DNA of 64,000 nt from Clostridiales bacterium (GTDB lineage: Bacteria > Bacillota > Clostridia > Oscillospirales > Oscillospiraceae), in the NCBI GenBank assembly GCA_022775085.1, contig JALFJQ010000022.1, forward strand, positions 45,859 to 109,858. The letters run 5' to 3'. Positions 35,218 to 45,390 of the stretch are shown piece after piece. A program made the position numbers and the translations under genes. Below the pieces are notes generated by a model. The model did no database searches and was not told the origin of the DNA. It was given only the letters and a program-made list of their open reading frames with translations. Each line of letters opens with the position of its first letter. Position 1 is the first letter of the stretch.

Positions 35218-36327
35218 ATGCGATTTACCTGTGAAAAAAATATGCTGGTTTCCGGACTGAATATTGCGGGACGCACCGTTGCCCAGAAGAGCAGCCTATC
35301 CGTCATCGAGGGCATCCTCTGCAAGGCCGAGGTAGGTCTGAGCCTGACGGGTTATAATATGGAGACCGCCATTACCTATGACATTGAAGCGGAGGTCACC
35401 GATCCCGGCGAGTGCATTCTGCCCGCCAAACTGTTCGGCGATATTGTCCGCCGTCTGCCGGAGGGACCCGTCACCGTGGTGGTGGGCGAAGACTATAAAG
35501 TCTCCATCCGTGCAGGCTACGCCTCCTTCACCATTTCCGCCGAATCTGCCGAGGACTACCCGGAACTGCCCGATGTCAACAGCGGACGGCCCGTTCAGAT
35601 TCCCCAGTCTGAACTCAAGGCGCTGATTTCCGGCACTATTTTCGCCGTGTCGGAAAATCAGGGAAGGCCTATCCATACCGGCGTAAAATTTGAAGTCACC
35701 AATGATTCCATCACCACCATTGCCGTGGATGGCTTCCGTCTGGCCCGCCGGACTTACCACCCCGAGGGCGAAACCGGCCGGGACATGAATTTCGTGGTGC
35801 CCTCTCCGGGGCTGAAGGAAGTGGAAAAGATCGTCTCCGATGTGGAGGACATGGCTTCCTTCACCCTCGGCCCCAAGCACATTCTGTTCCAGGTCGGCAA
35901 GGCCACTCTGGTGTGCCGTCTGCTGGAAGGGGAATTCCTGGACTGGCGGCGGGTGGTGCCGACGAACTGCCCCATCAAGCTCATCGCCAGCGTCAGCGAC
36001 TTGGCTTCTTCTGTGGAGCGTGTCGGTCTGATCGTGTCAGAAAAATATAAAAGCCCTGTGCGCTGCGTGTTTGGAAATAATGAACTGCTGATGCGCACCA
36101 ATACCACGATCGGCGCGGCGGAAGATAAGTGCAGCTTTGCGGGAGACGGAAAGGAATTGGAGATTGGCTTCAACGTCCGGTATCTGGCGGATGCCCTGCG
36201 GGTGATTCCCAGCGAGGAGGTTACCCTGGAGCTGACCAACGGTCTCAGCCCCATCGTCCTGACCCCCGCCGATGACAAGCACGATTTTGCCTACATGGTG
36301 CTGCCCGTCCGGATTAAGAATGGTTGA
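35218..36327 (+). CDS. dnaN: DNA polymerase III beta clamp
   Basis: MRFTCEKNMLVSGLNIAGRTVAQKSSLSVIEGILCKAEVGLSLTGYNMETAI... Confidence 0.97.
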   Translation: MRFTCEKNMLVSGLNIAGRTVAQKSSLSVIEGILCKAEVGLSLTGYNMETAITYDIEAEVTDPGECILPAKLFGDIVRRLPEGPVTVVVGEDYKVSIRAGYASFTISAESAEDYPELPDVNSGRPVQIPQSELKALISGTIFAVSENQGRPIHTGVKFEVTNDSITTIAVDGFRLARRTYHPEGETGRDMNFVVPSPGLKEVEKIVSDVEDMASFTLGPKHILFQVGKATLVCRLLEGEFLDWRRVVPTNCPIKLIASVSDLASSVERVGLIVSEKYKSPVRCVFGNNELLMRTNTTIGAAEDKCSFAGDGKELEIGFNVRYLADALRVIPSEEVTLELTNGLSPIVLTPADDKHDFAYMVLPVRIKNG

Positions 36328-36337
36328 TTATTGAATG

Positions 36338-36453
36338 TTATTGCGAGCCAGTCCGCAGACTGGCGTGGCAATCCGCATCCCCATTGAACGGTTGGACAAC
36401 TGACAGGCTTATGAAGAACGGCTTGCCACGTCGCTGCGCTCCTCGCAATGACA
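36338..36453. repeat. Family B REP-like repeat, copy 2 (dnaN-yaaA spacer)
   Basis: ttattgcgagccagtccgcagactggcgtggcaatccg ... cttgccacgtcgctgcgctcctcgcaatgacagt. Confidence 0.8.
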
Positions 36454-36474
36454 GTGGTTTTTGAGGTTTTGAAT

Positions 36475-36720
36475 ATGAAAGTAGTCGTGAAAAAGAAGGA
36501 TCATTCCATTCCGCTGGAAATTACCACGGAATTTATCAAATTGCAGGACGCCATGAAGTATGCCAACGCGGTATATTCCGGCGGAGAGGCCAAGGTGCTG
36601 ATCCAGGAGGGTCAGGTGGAGGTCAACGGGGAAGTCTGCACCATGCGGGGGAAAAAGCTGCGCCCCGGTGACAGCTTCGCCTTTAACGGCCAGACCTACA
36701 CCGTCACCGAAAAGGCATGA
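36475..36720 (+). CDS. yaaA: S4-domain RNA-binding protein (YaaA)
   Basis: MKVVVKKKDHSIPLEITTEFIKLQDAMKYANAVYSGGEAKVLIQEGQVEVNGEVCTMRGKKLRPGD; position between dnaN and recF. Confidence 0.9.
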   Translation: MKVVVKKKDHSIPLEITTEFIKLQDAMKYANAVYSGGEAKVLIQEGQVEVNGEVCTMRGKKLRPGDSFAFNGQTYTVTEKA

Positions 36721-37823
36721 GACTGGACACCCTTTCTCTGCGGGGGTTCCGAAACTATGCCCAGGCGGATCTGGAATTTGCCCCCGGGGTGAACCTGATT
36801 GTGGGAGACAATGCCCAGGGAAAAACCAATCTGCTGGAAGCCATTGCCTACCTTGGCTCCGGAAAGAGCTTCCGGGCCCAGAAAACCGCGGAGTTAATTC
36901 GGTTTGGCGCGGATTTTGGGGAGATTTCCGGGTCTGTTTTCTCTCAGGAACGGGAACAATCTCTAAGGTTCGTTCTGTTTCCCGGCAGCCGTCCACGGCA
37001 GATTTTTCGCAACGGGGCAAAGAAAAAGGCCCTGTCCGACCTTGCCGGGGTGCTGCCCACGGTGCTGTTCTGCCCGGAGGACCTGATGATCCTGAAAATG
37101 GGAGCATCCCAGCGGCGGCGGTTTGGAGATTCTGGGTTATGTCAACTTCGCCCAAATTATGATGCTGCCCTGACGGAGTACCACCGCATACTCGATCAGA
37201 AAAGCCGGATTCTCAAGGATCATTTTGAAAATCCTGGAATTCTGGAAATATTGCCGGAATTTAATACCCGATTGTGTCAGGTTGGCGCCCTGCTCATCTC
37301 CTACCGGGCCCGGTATTATGACGCTTTGGGCAAAGCGGCGGCGGTTTACCATAATCAGTTTTCCGGCGGTGCGGAGGAGTTTCGGCTTCAATATAAAACC
37401 GTGTCTACAGTCACCGACCCCTTCGCTCCCGTGTCAAAATTGACGGAAAATCTTCTGGAACATCAGAGCCGTCACCACCGGGCGGAGTTGGAAACGGGCC
37501 AGTGCCTCACCGGCCCCCACAAGGACGATTTCACCGTAACCCTCTCCGGCATCGATTTGAAGGCCTATGGCTCTCAGGGTCAGACCCGCACCGCCGCTAT
37601 CAGCCTGAAACTGGCCCAGCGGGAGCTGATGGGCCGGGAATGGGGCGAGGAGCCGGTACTCCTGCTGGACGATGTTTTGTCGGAGCTTGACCCCGGACGG
37701 CAGGACTTCGTGCTCAACCAGATCTCCTCCGGACAGGTGTTTATCACCTGCTGCGAGGAAGGAAGGTTTACGAAATTGGGTAAAACCATTGCAATTCAAA
37801 ACGGAAACGTTATTTCAGAGTGA
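36717..37823 (+). CDS. recF: RecF recombination/replication protein
   Basis: MRLDTLSLRGFRNYAQADLEFAPGVNLIVGDNAQGKTNLLEAIAYLGSGKSFR. Confidence 0.97.
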   Translation: MRLDTLSLRGFRNYAQADLEFAPGVNLIVGDNAQGKTNLLEAIAYLGSGKSFRAQKTAELIRFGADFGEISGSVFSQEREQSLRFVLFPGSRPRQIFRNGAKKKALSDLAGVLPTVLFCPEDLMILKMGASQRRRFGDSGLCQLRPNYDAALTEYHRILDQKSRILKDHFENPGILEILPEFNTRLCQVGALLISYRARYYDALGKAAAVYHNQFSGGAEEFRLQYKTVSTVTDPFAPVSKLTENLLEHQSRHHRAELETGQCLTGPHKDDFTVTLSGIDLKAYGSQGQTRTAAISLKLAQRELMGREWGEEPVLLLDDVLSELDPGRQDFVLNQISSGQVFITCCEEGRFTKLGKTIAIQNGNVISE

Positions 37824-37928
37824 AGAGTGGAGAGTGAAGAGTGAAGTTATGGTATCTGCTTCGCAGATCTTGAATCCACCTCCGAAGGCGATACCATAAC
37901 TCCACACTCCACTCTGCGCACTCCACAC
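37818..37928. repeat. Family D inverted repeat, copy 3 (recF-gyrB spacer)
   Basis: gagtgaagagtggagagtgaagagtgaagttatggtatc ... gataccataactccacactccactctgcgcactccacac. Confidence 0.8.
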
Positions 37929-37943
37929 TATTTGGAGGATTTT

Positions 37944-39875
37944 ATGTCTGACGAAACGAAAGTAACACAGGAATACGGCGGCTCTCAGATTCAGGTTTTG
38001 GAGGGTCTGGAAGCGGTGCGCAAGCGTCCCGGTATGTATATCGGCTCTACCTCCAGCTCGGGCCTTCATCATCTGGTCTATGAGATCGTGGACAACGCCA
38101 TCGATGAAGCGCTGGCGGGCTACTGCAAGCACATCACCGTCACCATTAACCCCGGCAACTCAATCACCGTCACCGATGACGGCCGCGGCATTCCCGTGGA
38201 CATCCAGCCCCAGACCGGACGGCCCGCCCTGGAGGTCGTTTACACCGTTCTGCACGCCGGCGGCAAATTCGGCGGCGGCGGTTATAAGGTGTCCGGCGGC
38301 CTCCACGGCGTGGGTGCTTCCGTTGTCAACGCCTTAAGTGAGTGGCTGCGTGTTCGCGTCCATAAAAACGGTGAAATTTATGAGATGAAGTTCGCCCGGG
38401 GTGCAATCACCCAGGAGATGCGGGTTGTGGGAAAAACCGACAAAACCGGCACCGAGGTCACATTCCAGCCTGACCCGGAGATGTTCGAGACACTCGTTTA
38501 TGATTACGAAATTCTCCATGAGCGCATGCGGGAGGAAGCCTTCCTCAACGCCGGTCTCACCATCACCATCACCGACGACCGGGACGATGAAAAGCAGATT
38601 TCCGAAACCATGTGCTATGAGGGCGGCATCCGGGAGTTTGCAGCCTGGTGCAACCGGAACAAGACGCCGATTCATGAGGAAGTTATCTACATGCGCGGCA
38701 GCAAGGGCGACGCTTCCGCGGAGATTGCTGTGCAGTATAACGACGGCTACAACGAATTTATGCTGTCCTTTGCCAACGACGTGCGCACCCCCGAGGGTGG
38801 TATGCACGAGACCGGCTTCAAAACCGCCCTGACCCGTGTTCTTAATAATTACGGCCTGAAAAACGGCATCATCAAGGGTGACGACAAGGTCTCCGGCGAC
38901 GACTGCCGGGAGGGCATTACCGCCATCATCTCCGTGAAGCTGACGGACGCTCAGTTCGAGGGCCAGACCAAGGCCAAGCTGGGAAACGCCTATATCCGTA
39001 CGCTGGTTGACCAGATCGTCAACGACCAGCTGACTACCTTCTTTGAGGAGCACCCCGCCATTGCCAAGGCAGTTCTGGAAAAGGCAATGATGGCAAACCG
39101 GGCCAGAGAAGCCGCCCGGAAGGCAAGAGAATCCATCCGCCGGAAAACCGGTTTGGAATCCGGCCAGATGCCGGATAAGCTGCAGGACTGCAACGAGCGC
39201 AACCCCGAGCTGTGCGAAATATACATCGTCGAGGGCGACTCCGCTGCCGGCTCCGCCATTCAGGGCAGGGACTCCCGGTTCCAGGCCATCCTCGCCATGT
39301 GGGGTAAAATGCTCAACGTGGAGAAGGCTCGGGCCGACAAAATTTACGGCAACGATAAGCTGTATCCCCTGATCGTGGCCTTGGGCGCGGGCATCGGCGA
39401 AGAATTTGACCTCGAAAAGCTGCGTTATCACAAAGTTGTCATTATGTCCGATGCCGATGTGGACGGCGCGCACATTCGGACGCTGCTTCTGACTTTCTTC
39501 TTCCGGTATATGCGGCCCCTGATCGAAAACGGCTACGTCTATTCCGCTGTGCCGCCGCTGTATAAGTTGACCCGTGGCAGAACCACAAAGGTTGCCTATT
39601 CTGACGAGCAGAGAGATATGATTTCCTCTCAGATGCGTTCCGACAACCCCAATGCCAAGGTGGACATCAGCCGGTTCAAGGGCCTGGGCGAAATGGATCC
39701 CCACGAGCTGTGGGAGACCACCATGGACCCCGAAAAGCGAACCCTGCGGCGCATTACACTGGAGGACGCCCGCCGGGCCGACGAGATTTTCACCGTCCTC
39801 ATGGGCGAACAGGTGGAGCCGCGGAAAGAGTGGATCGAGCGGAACGCGAAGTACGCCGTGAATATTGATATTTGA
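37944..39875 (+). CDS. gyrB: DNA gyrase subunit B
   Basis: YGGSQIQVLEGLEAVRKRPGMYIGSTSSSGLHHLVYEIVDNAIDEALAGYC. Confidence 0.98.
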   Translation: MSDETKVTQEYGGSQIQVLEGLEAVRKRPGMYIGSTSSSGLHHLVYEIVDNAIDEALAGYCKHITVTINPGNSITVTDDGRGIPVDIQPQTGRPALEVVYTVLHAGGKFGGGGYKVSGGLHGVGASVVNALSEWLRVRVHKNGEIYEMKFARGAITQEMRVVGKTDKTGTEVTFQPDPEMFETLVYDYEILHERMREEAFLNAGLTITITDDRDDEKQISETMCYEGGIREFAAWCNRNKTPIHEEVIYMRGSKGDASAEIAVQYNDGYNEFMLSFANDVRTPEGGMHETGFKTALTRVLNNYGLKNGIIKGDDKVSGDDCREGITAIISVKLTDAQFEGQTKAKLGNAYIRTLVDQIVNDQLTTFFEEHPAIAKAVLEKAMMANRAREAARKARESIRRKTGLESGQMPDKLQDCNERNPELCEIYIVEGDSAAGSAIQGRDSRFQAILAMWGKMLNVEKARADKIYGNDKLYPLIVALGAGIGEEFDLEKLRYHKVVIMSDADVDGAHIRTLLLTFFFRYMRPLIENGYVYSAVPPLYKLTRGRTTKVAYSDEQRDMISSQMRSDNPNAKVDISRFKGLGEMDPHELWETTMDPEKRTLRRITLEDARRADEIFTVLMGEQVEPRKEWIERNAKYAVNIDI

Positions 39876-39953
39876 TTAGTGTGGAGTTTGAAGTTTGAAG
39901 TGTGGAGTTGATGTGAAATAACTCCACACTCCACATTCCATACTCCAAACTCA
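39875..39953. repeat. Family D inverted repeat, copy 4 (gyrB-gyrA spacer)
   Basis: agtgtggagtttgaagtttgaagtgtggagtt ... actccacactccacattccatactccaaactc. Confidence 0.75.
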
Positions 39954-39972
39954 AAATATGGAGGTGTCTCAT

Positions 39973-42480
39973 TTGGCACATAACCGCAGTTACAAACCCG
40001 AGGACATCCGTTTCCCGGATCAGATCATCACCCAGAGCAATCTGGTGGACGAAATGGAGAAGTCCTATATCGAATATGCCATGTCCGTTATCGTTGGACG
40101 GGCTTTGCCCGACGTGCGGGACGGCCTGAAACCCGTTCACCGCCGGATTCTGTACACCATGTACGAAAGCGGCCTGACCTCCGACAAGCCCTTCAAAAAA
40201 TCGGCTACCTGTGTCGGTGACGTGCTGGGTAAATACCATCCCCATGGCGACGCGTCTGTCTATGATGCCATGGTTCGTCTTGCTCAGGATTTTTCCATGC
40301 GCTATATGCTGGTGGACGGCCACGGCAACTTCGGCTCCGTAGACGGCGATCCCCCGGCAGCCTACCGTTATACCGAGGCCCGTCTCAGCAAAATTTCCAA
40401 CGAAATGCTCCGGGACATCGACAAGGAGACGGTGAACTGGGACCCCAACTTTGACGAGACCAGAAAAGAGCCGAGAGTTCTGCCCAGCCGGTTCCCGAAC
40501 CTGTTGGTCAATGGTTCCTCCGGTATCGCCGTGGGTATGGCGACAAATATCCCGCCCCACAACCTGACCGAGGTTATCAACGCCTGCGTCTGCGTGCTGG
40601 ACGATCCGGAAGCTACCATGTCTGACTTAATGGAGCACATTTCCGGCCCGGATTTTCCCACCGGCGGTATCATCATGGGCAGGTCCGGCATCCGCGCGGC
40701 CTACGCCACCGGCAGAGGTAAAGTCGTTGTCCGTGCCCGGACGGAATTTGAGGAATTCGGCAAGGATCGGATGCGGATCATCGTCACCGAGCTTCCCTAT
40801 CAGGTCAACAAGCGGCAGCTGATCAAGAATATTGCCGAGCAGGTGAAGGACAAGCGGCTGGACGGTATTTCTGATCTCCGGGACGAGACCGACCGCAACG
40901 GTATGCGCGTTGTCATCGAGCTGAAAAAGGACGCCAATCCTCAGGTGGTTCTCAACAACCTGTTCAAGCAGACCGCTTTGCAAAGTAGCTTCGGCATCAT
41001 TATGCTGGCGCTGGTGGACAACCAGATGCAGCCGAAAATTCTGTCCCTGCGGCAGATCATTGACGAGTACCTGAAGCATCAGGAAGAAGTCCTCACCCGG
41101 CGCACCCAGTATGACCTCCGCAAGGCAAGAGAGCGTGCCCACCTGTTGGAAGGCCTGCTGATTGCTCAAGACAACATTGACGAGGTTATCCACATCATCC
41201 GCTCTGCCTACGATGATGCCAAGCAGCGTTTGATGGATCGGTTCGCGCTGGACGACATTCAGGCCCAGGCAATCCTCGATATGCGGCTGAAAGCATTGCA
41301 GGGTCTTGACCGGGAGAAATTGCAGGCCGAGTACGATGATCTCATGGAGAAGATCAAGTACTATCTGGAACTTCTGGCGGACGAAAACAAGCTGAAAGCC
41401 GTCCTCCGGCAGGAACTCATTGAAATTCGGGACAAATTCGGCGATGACCGGAAAACCGAGATTCAGGACATCGAGGACGAGATCGACATCGAGGACCTGA
41501 TCGAGGAGGAGACCTGCGCCTTTACCCTGAGCAACCATGGCTACATCAAGCGGATGCCTGTGGACACCTACCGCACTCAGAGCCGGGGCGGCCGGGGTGT
41601 CAACGCCCAGAATCTCAAGGAGGAGGACTACGTCAAGTCCCTGACCATTGCCTCTACCCACGATTATATGCTGTTCTTCACGGACTTGGGCCGGGTGCAT
41701 CTGCGCAAGGGCTACCAGATCCCAGAGGCAGGCCGCACCGCCCGGGGCACTGCTATTGTGAATGTCCTGCCGCTGGAACCCGGCGAGTCCGTCACCGCCA
41801 TGGTGATCACCCGGGAGTTTGACGACAACGAGTTCCTGATGATGGTCACCCGGAAGGGCACCGTCAAGCGGATTCCCTTCATCGCTCTGAAAACCAACCG
41901 GAAGACCGGCATTCGGGCCATTACGCTGGACGAGGACGACCACCTCATCAACGTGATTCGTACGGGCGGCAACGACAATATTCTGCTGGCAACGGCTTTG
42001 GGTTACGCGATTTGCTTTAACGAAAATGATGTGCGCCCCATGGGCCGGGACGCGGCAGGTGTTCGTGGAATTATGTTAACCGAAGGCGACTACGTGGTGG
42101 GCGCGGAGAAGGCCGAGGAGGGCAAGACCCTGCTGACCGTCACCGTCAACGGCTACGGCAAGCGCACCGAGCTCAGTGAGTATCTGCGCACCGGGGCAAA
42201 CGGCGAAAAGTGCGCCCAGAGCCGGGGCGGCAAGGGCCTGAAAAACTACAACATCACCCCCAAAACTGGCAACGTGGCTGGCTGCCGGGTGGTCAGCGAC
42301 AGCGACGATGTGATGCTCATCGAAAACGGCGGCGTGATTATCCGCATTCCTGCCGCCTCCATCAACGTCTACAAGCGGGACGTGCAGGGTGTTATCGTCA
42401 TGCGCATCGAGGAAGGCAATCAGGTGGTCTCTCTGGAGCGTGTGGAAAAGGTGGACGAAGCTGAGGAAACGGCGGAATGA
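39973..42480 (+). CDS. gyrA: DNA gyrase subunit A, probable TTG start
   Basis: [63 protein letters not shown] ggaggtg sits correctly for TTG at 39973 rather than ATG at 39958. Confidence 0.97.
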   Translation: MAHNRSYKPEDIRFPDQIITQSNLVDEMEKSYIEYAMSVIVGRALPDVRDGLKPVHRRILYTMYESGLTSDKPFKKSATCVGDVLGKYHPHGDASVYDAMVRLAQDFSMRYMLVDGHGNFGSVDGDPPAAYRYTEARLSKISNEMLRDIDKETVNWDPNFDETRKEPRVLPSRFPNLLVNGSSGIAVGMATNIPPHNLTEVINACVCVLDDPEATMSDLMEHISGPDFPTGGIIMGRSGIRAAYATGRGKVVVRARTEFEEFGKDRMRIIVTELPYQVNKRQLIKNIAEQVKDKRLDGISDLRDETDRNGMRVVIELKKDANPQVVLNNLFKQTALQSSFGIIMLALVDNQMQPKILSLRQIIDEYLKHQEEVLTRRTQYDLRKARERAHLLEGLLIAQDNIDEVIHIIRSAYDDAKQRLMDRFALDDIQAQAILDMRLKALQGLDREKLQAEYDDLMEKIKYYLELLADENKLKAVLRQELIEIRDKFGDDRKTEIQDIEDEIDIEDLIEEETCAFTLSNHGYIKRMPVDTYRTQSRGGRGVNAQNLKEEDYVKSLTIASTHDYMLFFTDLGRVHLRKGYQIPEAGRTARGTAIVNVLPLEPGESVTAMVITREFDDNEFLMMVTRKGTVKRIPFIALKTNRKTGIRAITLDEDDHLINVIRTGGNDNILLATALGYAICFNENDVRPMGRDAAGVRGIMLTEGDYVVGAEKAEEGKTLLTVTVNGYGKRTELSEYLRTGANGEKCAQSRGGKGLKNYNITPKTGNVAGCRVVSDSDDVMLIENGGVIIRIPAASINVYKRDVQGVIVMRIEEGNQVVSLERVEKVDEAEETAE

Positions 42481-42914
42481 AAACCGTAACTCTGTACACC
42501 GATGGCGCCTGCTCCGGTAACCCCGGCCCCGGGGGCTGGGGGTCCATTCTGGAATATAACGGCATCGAAAAGGAGCTTTCCGGCGGAGAACCCAACACCA
42601 CCAACAACCGCATGGAGCTGACCGCTGTCATCCGGGGACTGGAGGCGCTGAAAGAACCCTGCATTGTGGAGCTGTATTCCGACAGCAAGTATGTCATCGA
42701 TGCTCTCGAAAAGGGCTGGGCCTGGGGCTGGAAAAAGCGTGGCTGGGTGAAATCCGACAAAAAACCCGCCCTAAACCCCGACCTGTGGGAGATTCTTCTG
42801 GGTTTGACCCAAAAGCATGAGCTGCATTATCACTGGGTCAAGGGTCACGCCGACAACCCCAAAAATAACCGCTGCGATGAATTGGCGGTCAGTGAGTGGA
42901 AAAGACTGAAATAA
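42477..42914 (+). CDS. rnhA: Ribonuclease HI
   Basis: [58 protein letters not shown]. Confidence 0.97.
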   Translation: MKTVTLYTDGACSGNPGPGGWGSILEYNGIEKELSGGEPNTTNNRMELTAVIRGLEALKEPCIVELYSDSKYVIDALEKGWAWGWKKRGWVKSDKKPALNPDLWEILLGLTQKHELHYHWVKGHADNPKNNRCDELAVSEWKRLK

Positions 42915-42968
42915 GAGTGAAGAGTGCAGAGTGGAGAGTGAAGATACGATAACTCCACTCTCCACACT
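42914..42968. repeat. Family D inverted repeat, copy 5
   Basis: gagtgaagagtgcagagtggagagtgaagatacgataactccactctccacact. Confidence 0.75.
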
Positions 42969-42988
42969 GATAAAAACCGGAGGTTATT

Positions 42989-43231
42989 ATGTATTTGTCC
43001 ATCGGCAACGACATGGCGGTGAGGAGCCGTTCCATTATCGGCATTTTTGACCTGGACAACACCTCTACCTCCAAACGGACCCGGGATTTTTTGGCGAAAA
43101 GCGAAGAAGCCGGCGAGGTGGTGCCCTGCGACGAGCTGCCAAAGTCTTTTATTCTGACCAGCGAATATGGCTTCAACCGGGTGCGGCTGACCTCTCTGAA
43201 CGCGGCAACGCTGGAAAAACGGCTAAAATAA
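42989..43231 (+). CDS. remB: DUF370/RemB-like extracellular matrix regulator
   Basis: MYLSIGNDMAVRSRSIIGIFDLDNTSTSKRTRDFLAKSEEAGEVVPCDELPKSFILTSE. Confidence 0.85.
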   Translation: MYLSIGNDMAVRSRSIIGIFDLDNTSTSKRTRDFLAKSEEAGEVVPCDELPKSFILTSEYGFNRVRLTSLNAATLEKRLK

Positions 43232-43235
43232 AAAA

Positions 43236-43384
43236 GCCTTCCCCTCCGGAGAAGATGGCCGAGCGCAGGCGAGGTCGGATGAGGGCCTGTACTGATTGCA
43301 GGTACATCTTTCCTATCATCAAGAGGAAATCCCTCATCTATCAGCCCTTTGGACTGCCATCTTCCCCAAAGGGGAAGGCTTATT
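43236..43384. repeat. Family E inverted-repeat element, copy 2
   Basis: agccttcccctccggagaagatggccgagcgcaggcgaggtcggatgaggg ... actgccatcttccccaaaggggaaggct. Confidence 0.8.
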
Positions 43385-43476
43385 TGTAATGTTAATGAAT
43401 TGTTTGAAGACTTTTCTTGACTTTTGTGTTATACTATTAAAATCTATGACAATGCCACTGAAAAGGAGGGCTTCCT

Positions 43477-44658
43477 TTGAAATATTGGTTCGGCTACCTG
43501 ACTGCCGGGATCTTCGCGGCACTGACCTGGGTGCTGTCCCAGTTCGGCCAGCGTTACGCCACTTTGGTGGATATGGTCTACCCCTACGTGGTGCGGACGC
43601 TCCAGGACATCCTCGCAAACTGGACTTCCCAGATCAGTTACCCTGTCTGGCAGCTTCTGGCGGTGGTGCTGGGCGTGCTGATTTTGGCAAGTCTGGTATT
43701 GATGATCGTACTGAAATGGAACCCCATCCAGTGGTTCGGCTGGGTGCTGGCGGTGTTTTCCGGCATCTACCTGCTGCACATGGCCATGTGGGGCATGAAT
43801 TACTACGCCGGTTCTCTGGCGGAGGATATGCGTCTGGAGGTTTCCAGCTACAATCTGGAGGAACTGACCGAGGCTACGGAATTTTACCGGGACAAGGCCA
43901 ACGCCCTTGCCGATCAGGTAAACCGGGACGGTAGCGGGAATGTGCAATTTGCCTCCTTTGAGGAGCTGGCGGACAAGGCAGGCGAGGGCTTCCATACATT
44001 GACTTATGTAAACCACTATCCCATCTTTGCCGGCTGCCAGCTGCCCGTGAAAAAGCTGGACTGGGCGGATATGTACACCTCCATGGGGATCACCGGCTAC
44101 ACCTTCGGCATCACCGGCGAGGCCTGCGTCAATCCCCAGATTCCCGATGTTCTGCTGCCCTTCACCATGTGCCACGAAATGGCCCACCGGATGTGCATTG
44201 CCTCGGAACGGGACGCAAATTTTTCCGGATTTCTGGCCTGTTCTGTCAATTCTGACCCGGAATTCCAGTATTCCGCTTATTTTATGGCCTTCCGCTATTG
44301 CTATACTGCCCTGTGCGGCGTGAACACCCAGTCTGCCGCGTCGGCGGCTGCTCGGGTGAAGGATGGCATCGGCGACAAACTTCGTTACGACTGGAACGCC
44401 TATGACGCTTTCTTCAGCCAGAAGCAGGATACGAAAGCCACCAAATTTGCTGACACCGTCAACGATACCTACCTGAAAACCAGCGGCGAGGAAAGCGGCA
44501 TCGCTTCCTATGCGGAGGTCTGCGACCTGCTGGTGAACTGGCACATCCAGACCGTGGTCCTGCCCGCCATCACTGTAGAGAAGAGCGTATTTGACCCCTA
44601 TGATGAAACTATGGTGGATCTAAGCGGCATCGTCAATGCAAGGGAGAGCAACGGATGA
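43477..44658 (+). CDS. DUF3810-like membrane protein (zinc-metalloprotease-like HExxH)
   Basis: N-terminal TM helices; PFTMCHEMAHRMCIASERDANFSGFLAC contains HEMAH. Confidence 0.85.
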   Translation: MKYWFGYLTAGIFAALTWVLSQFGQRYATLVDMVYPYVVRTLQDILANWTSQISYPVWQLLAVVLGVLILASLVLMIVLKWNPIQWFGWVLAVFSGIYLLHMAMWGMNYYAGSLAEDMRLEVSSYNLEELTEATEFYRDKANALADQVNRDGSGNVQFASFEELADKAGEGFHTLTYVNHYPIFAGCQLPVKKLDWADMYTSMGITGYTFGITGEACVNPQIPDVLLPFTMCHEMAHRMCIASERDANFSGFLACSVNSDPEFQYSAYFMAFRYCYTALCGVNTQSAASAAARVKDGIGDKLRYDWNAYDAFFSQKQDTKATKFADTVNDTYLKTSGEESGIASYAEVCDLLVNWHIQTVVLPAITVEKSVFDPYDETMVDLSGIVNARESNG

Positions 44659-45350
44659 TGGAAACGACACTGAAAGAGGGCCTGATTTCTTTGGGCCTTG
44701 CTCTGCCGGAGGACCGGCAGGAAAAGCTGTGCGCCTTTGCCCGGGCCATGGTGAAGCAAAATGAGGTCATGAACCTCACCGCCATCACTGAGGATACCCA
44801 GGTAGCGAAGCTCCACCTGCTGGACAGCCTGACGGTGCTGTGCTGCGCGGATCTGAAGGGAAAGACCCTGATCGATGTGGGCTGCGGTGCGGGCTTTCCC
44901 GGGGTGCCTCTGGCAATTGCCTGCCCGGAGGCAAAAATCACATTGCTTGACAGCCTTGGAAAGCGGGTAAAATGGCTGGAAGAGACACTGCCCCGGCTGG
45001 GCATTGACGCGGAGTGCGTCACCGCCCGGGCGGAGGAAGCGGTGGTGACCCGCCGGGAAAGCTACGATTTTGCTACCTCAAGAGCCGTTGCCCGGCTGAA
45101 CATCCTACTGGAGCTGACGGCACCCTATGTCAAGATCGGCGGCGCGGTGCTGGCCATGAAGGGCGCGCAGGCTGCGGAGGAGCTTGCCGAATGCACCGTT
45201 GCCATCAAAAAGCTGGGGTTAAAATTGGAGGAAGTCCGGGAATTTCCCATGGATGGCGGCTCTCACGCGGTGATCGTCTTTCGGAAAATTGCCCCCACCC
45301 CTAAGCAGTATCCCCGTCGGTACGCGAAAATCAAACAATCCCCACTGTAA
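44655..45350 (+). CDS. rsmG: 16S rRNA (guanine527-N7)-methyltransferase
   Basis: NLTAITEDTQVAKLHLLDSLTVLCCADLKGKTLIDVGCGAGFPGVPLAIACP. Confidence 0.96.
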   Translation: MMETTLKEGLISLGLALPEDRQEKLCAFARAMVKQNEVMNLTAITEDTQVAKLHLLDSLTVLCCADLKGKTLIDVGCGAGFPGVPLAIACPEAKITLLDSLGKRVKWLEETLPRLGIDAECVTARAEEAVVTRRESYDFATSRAVARLNILLELTAPYVKIGGAVLAMKGAQAAEELAECTVAIKKLGLKLEEVREFPMDGGSHAVIVFRKIAPTPKQYPRRYAKIKQSPL

Positions 45351-45390
45351 TCCCGTACGGTAGTAGATAGATGGAAATTGAGGAAAACCT

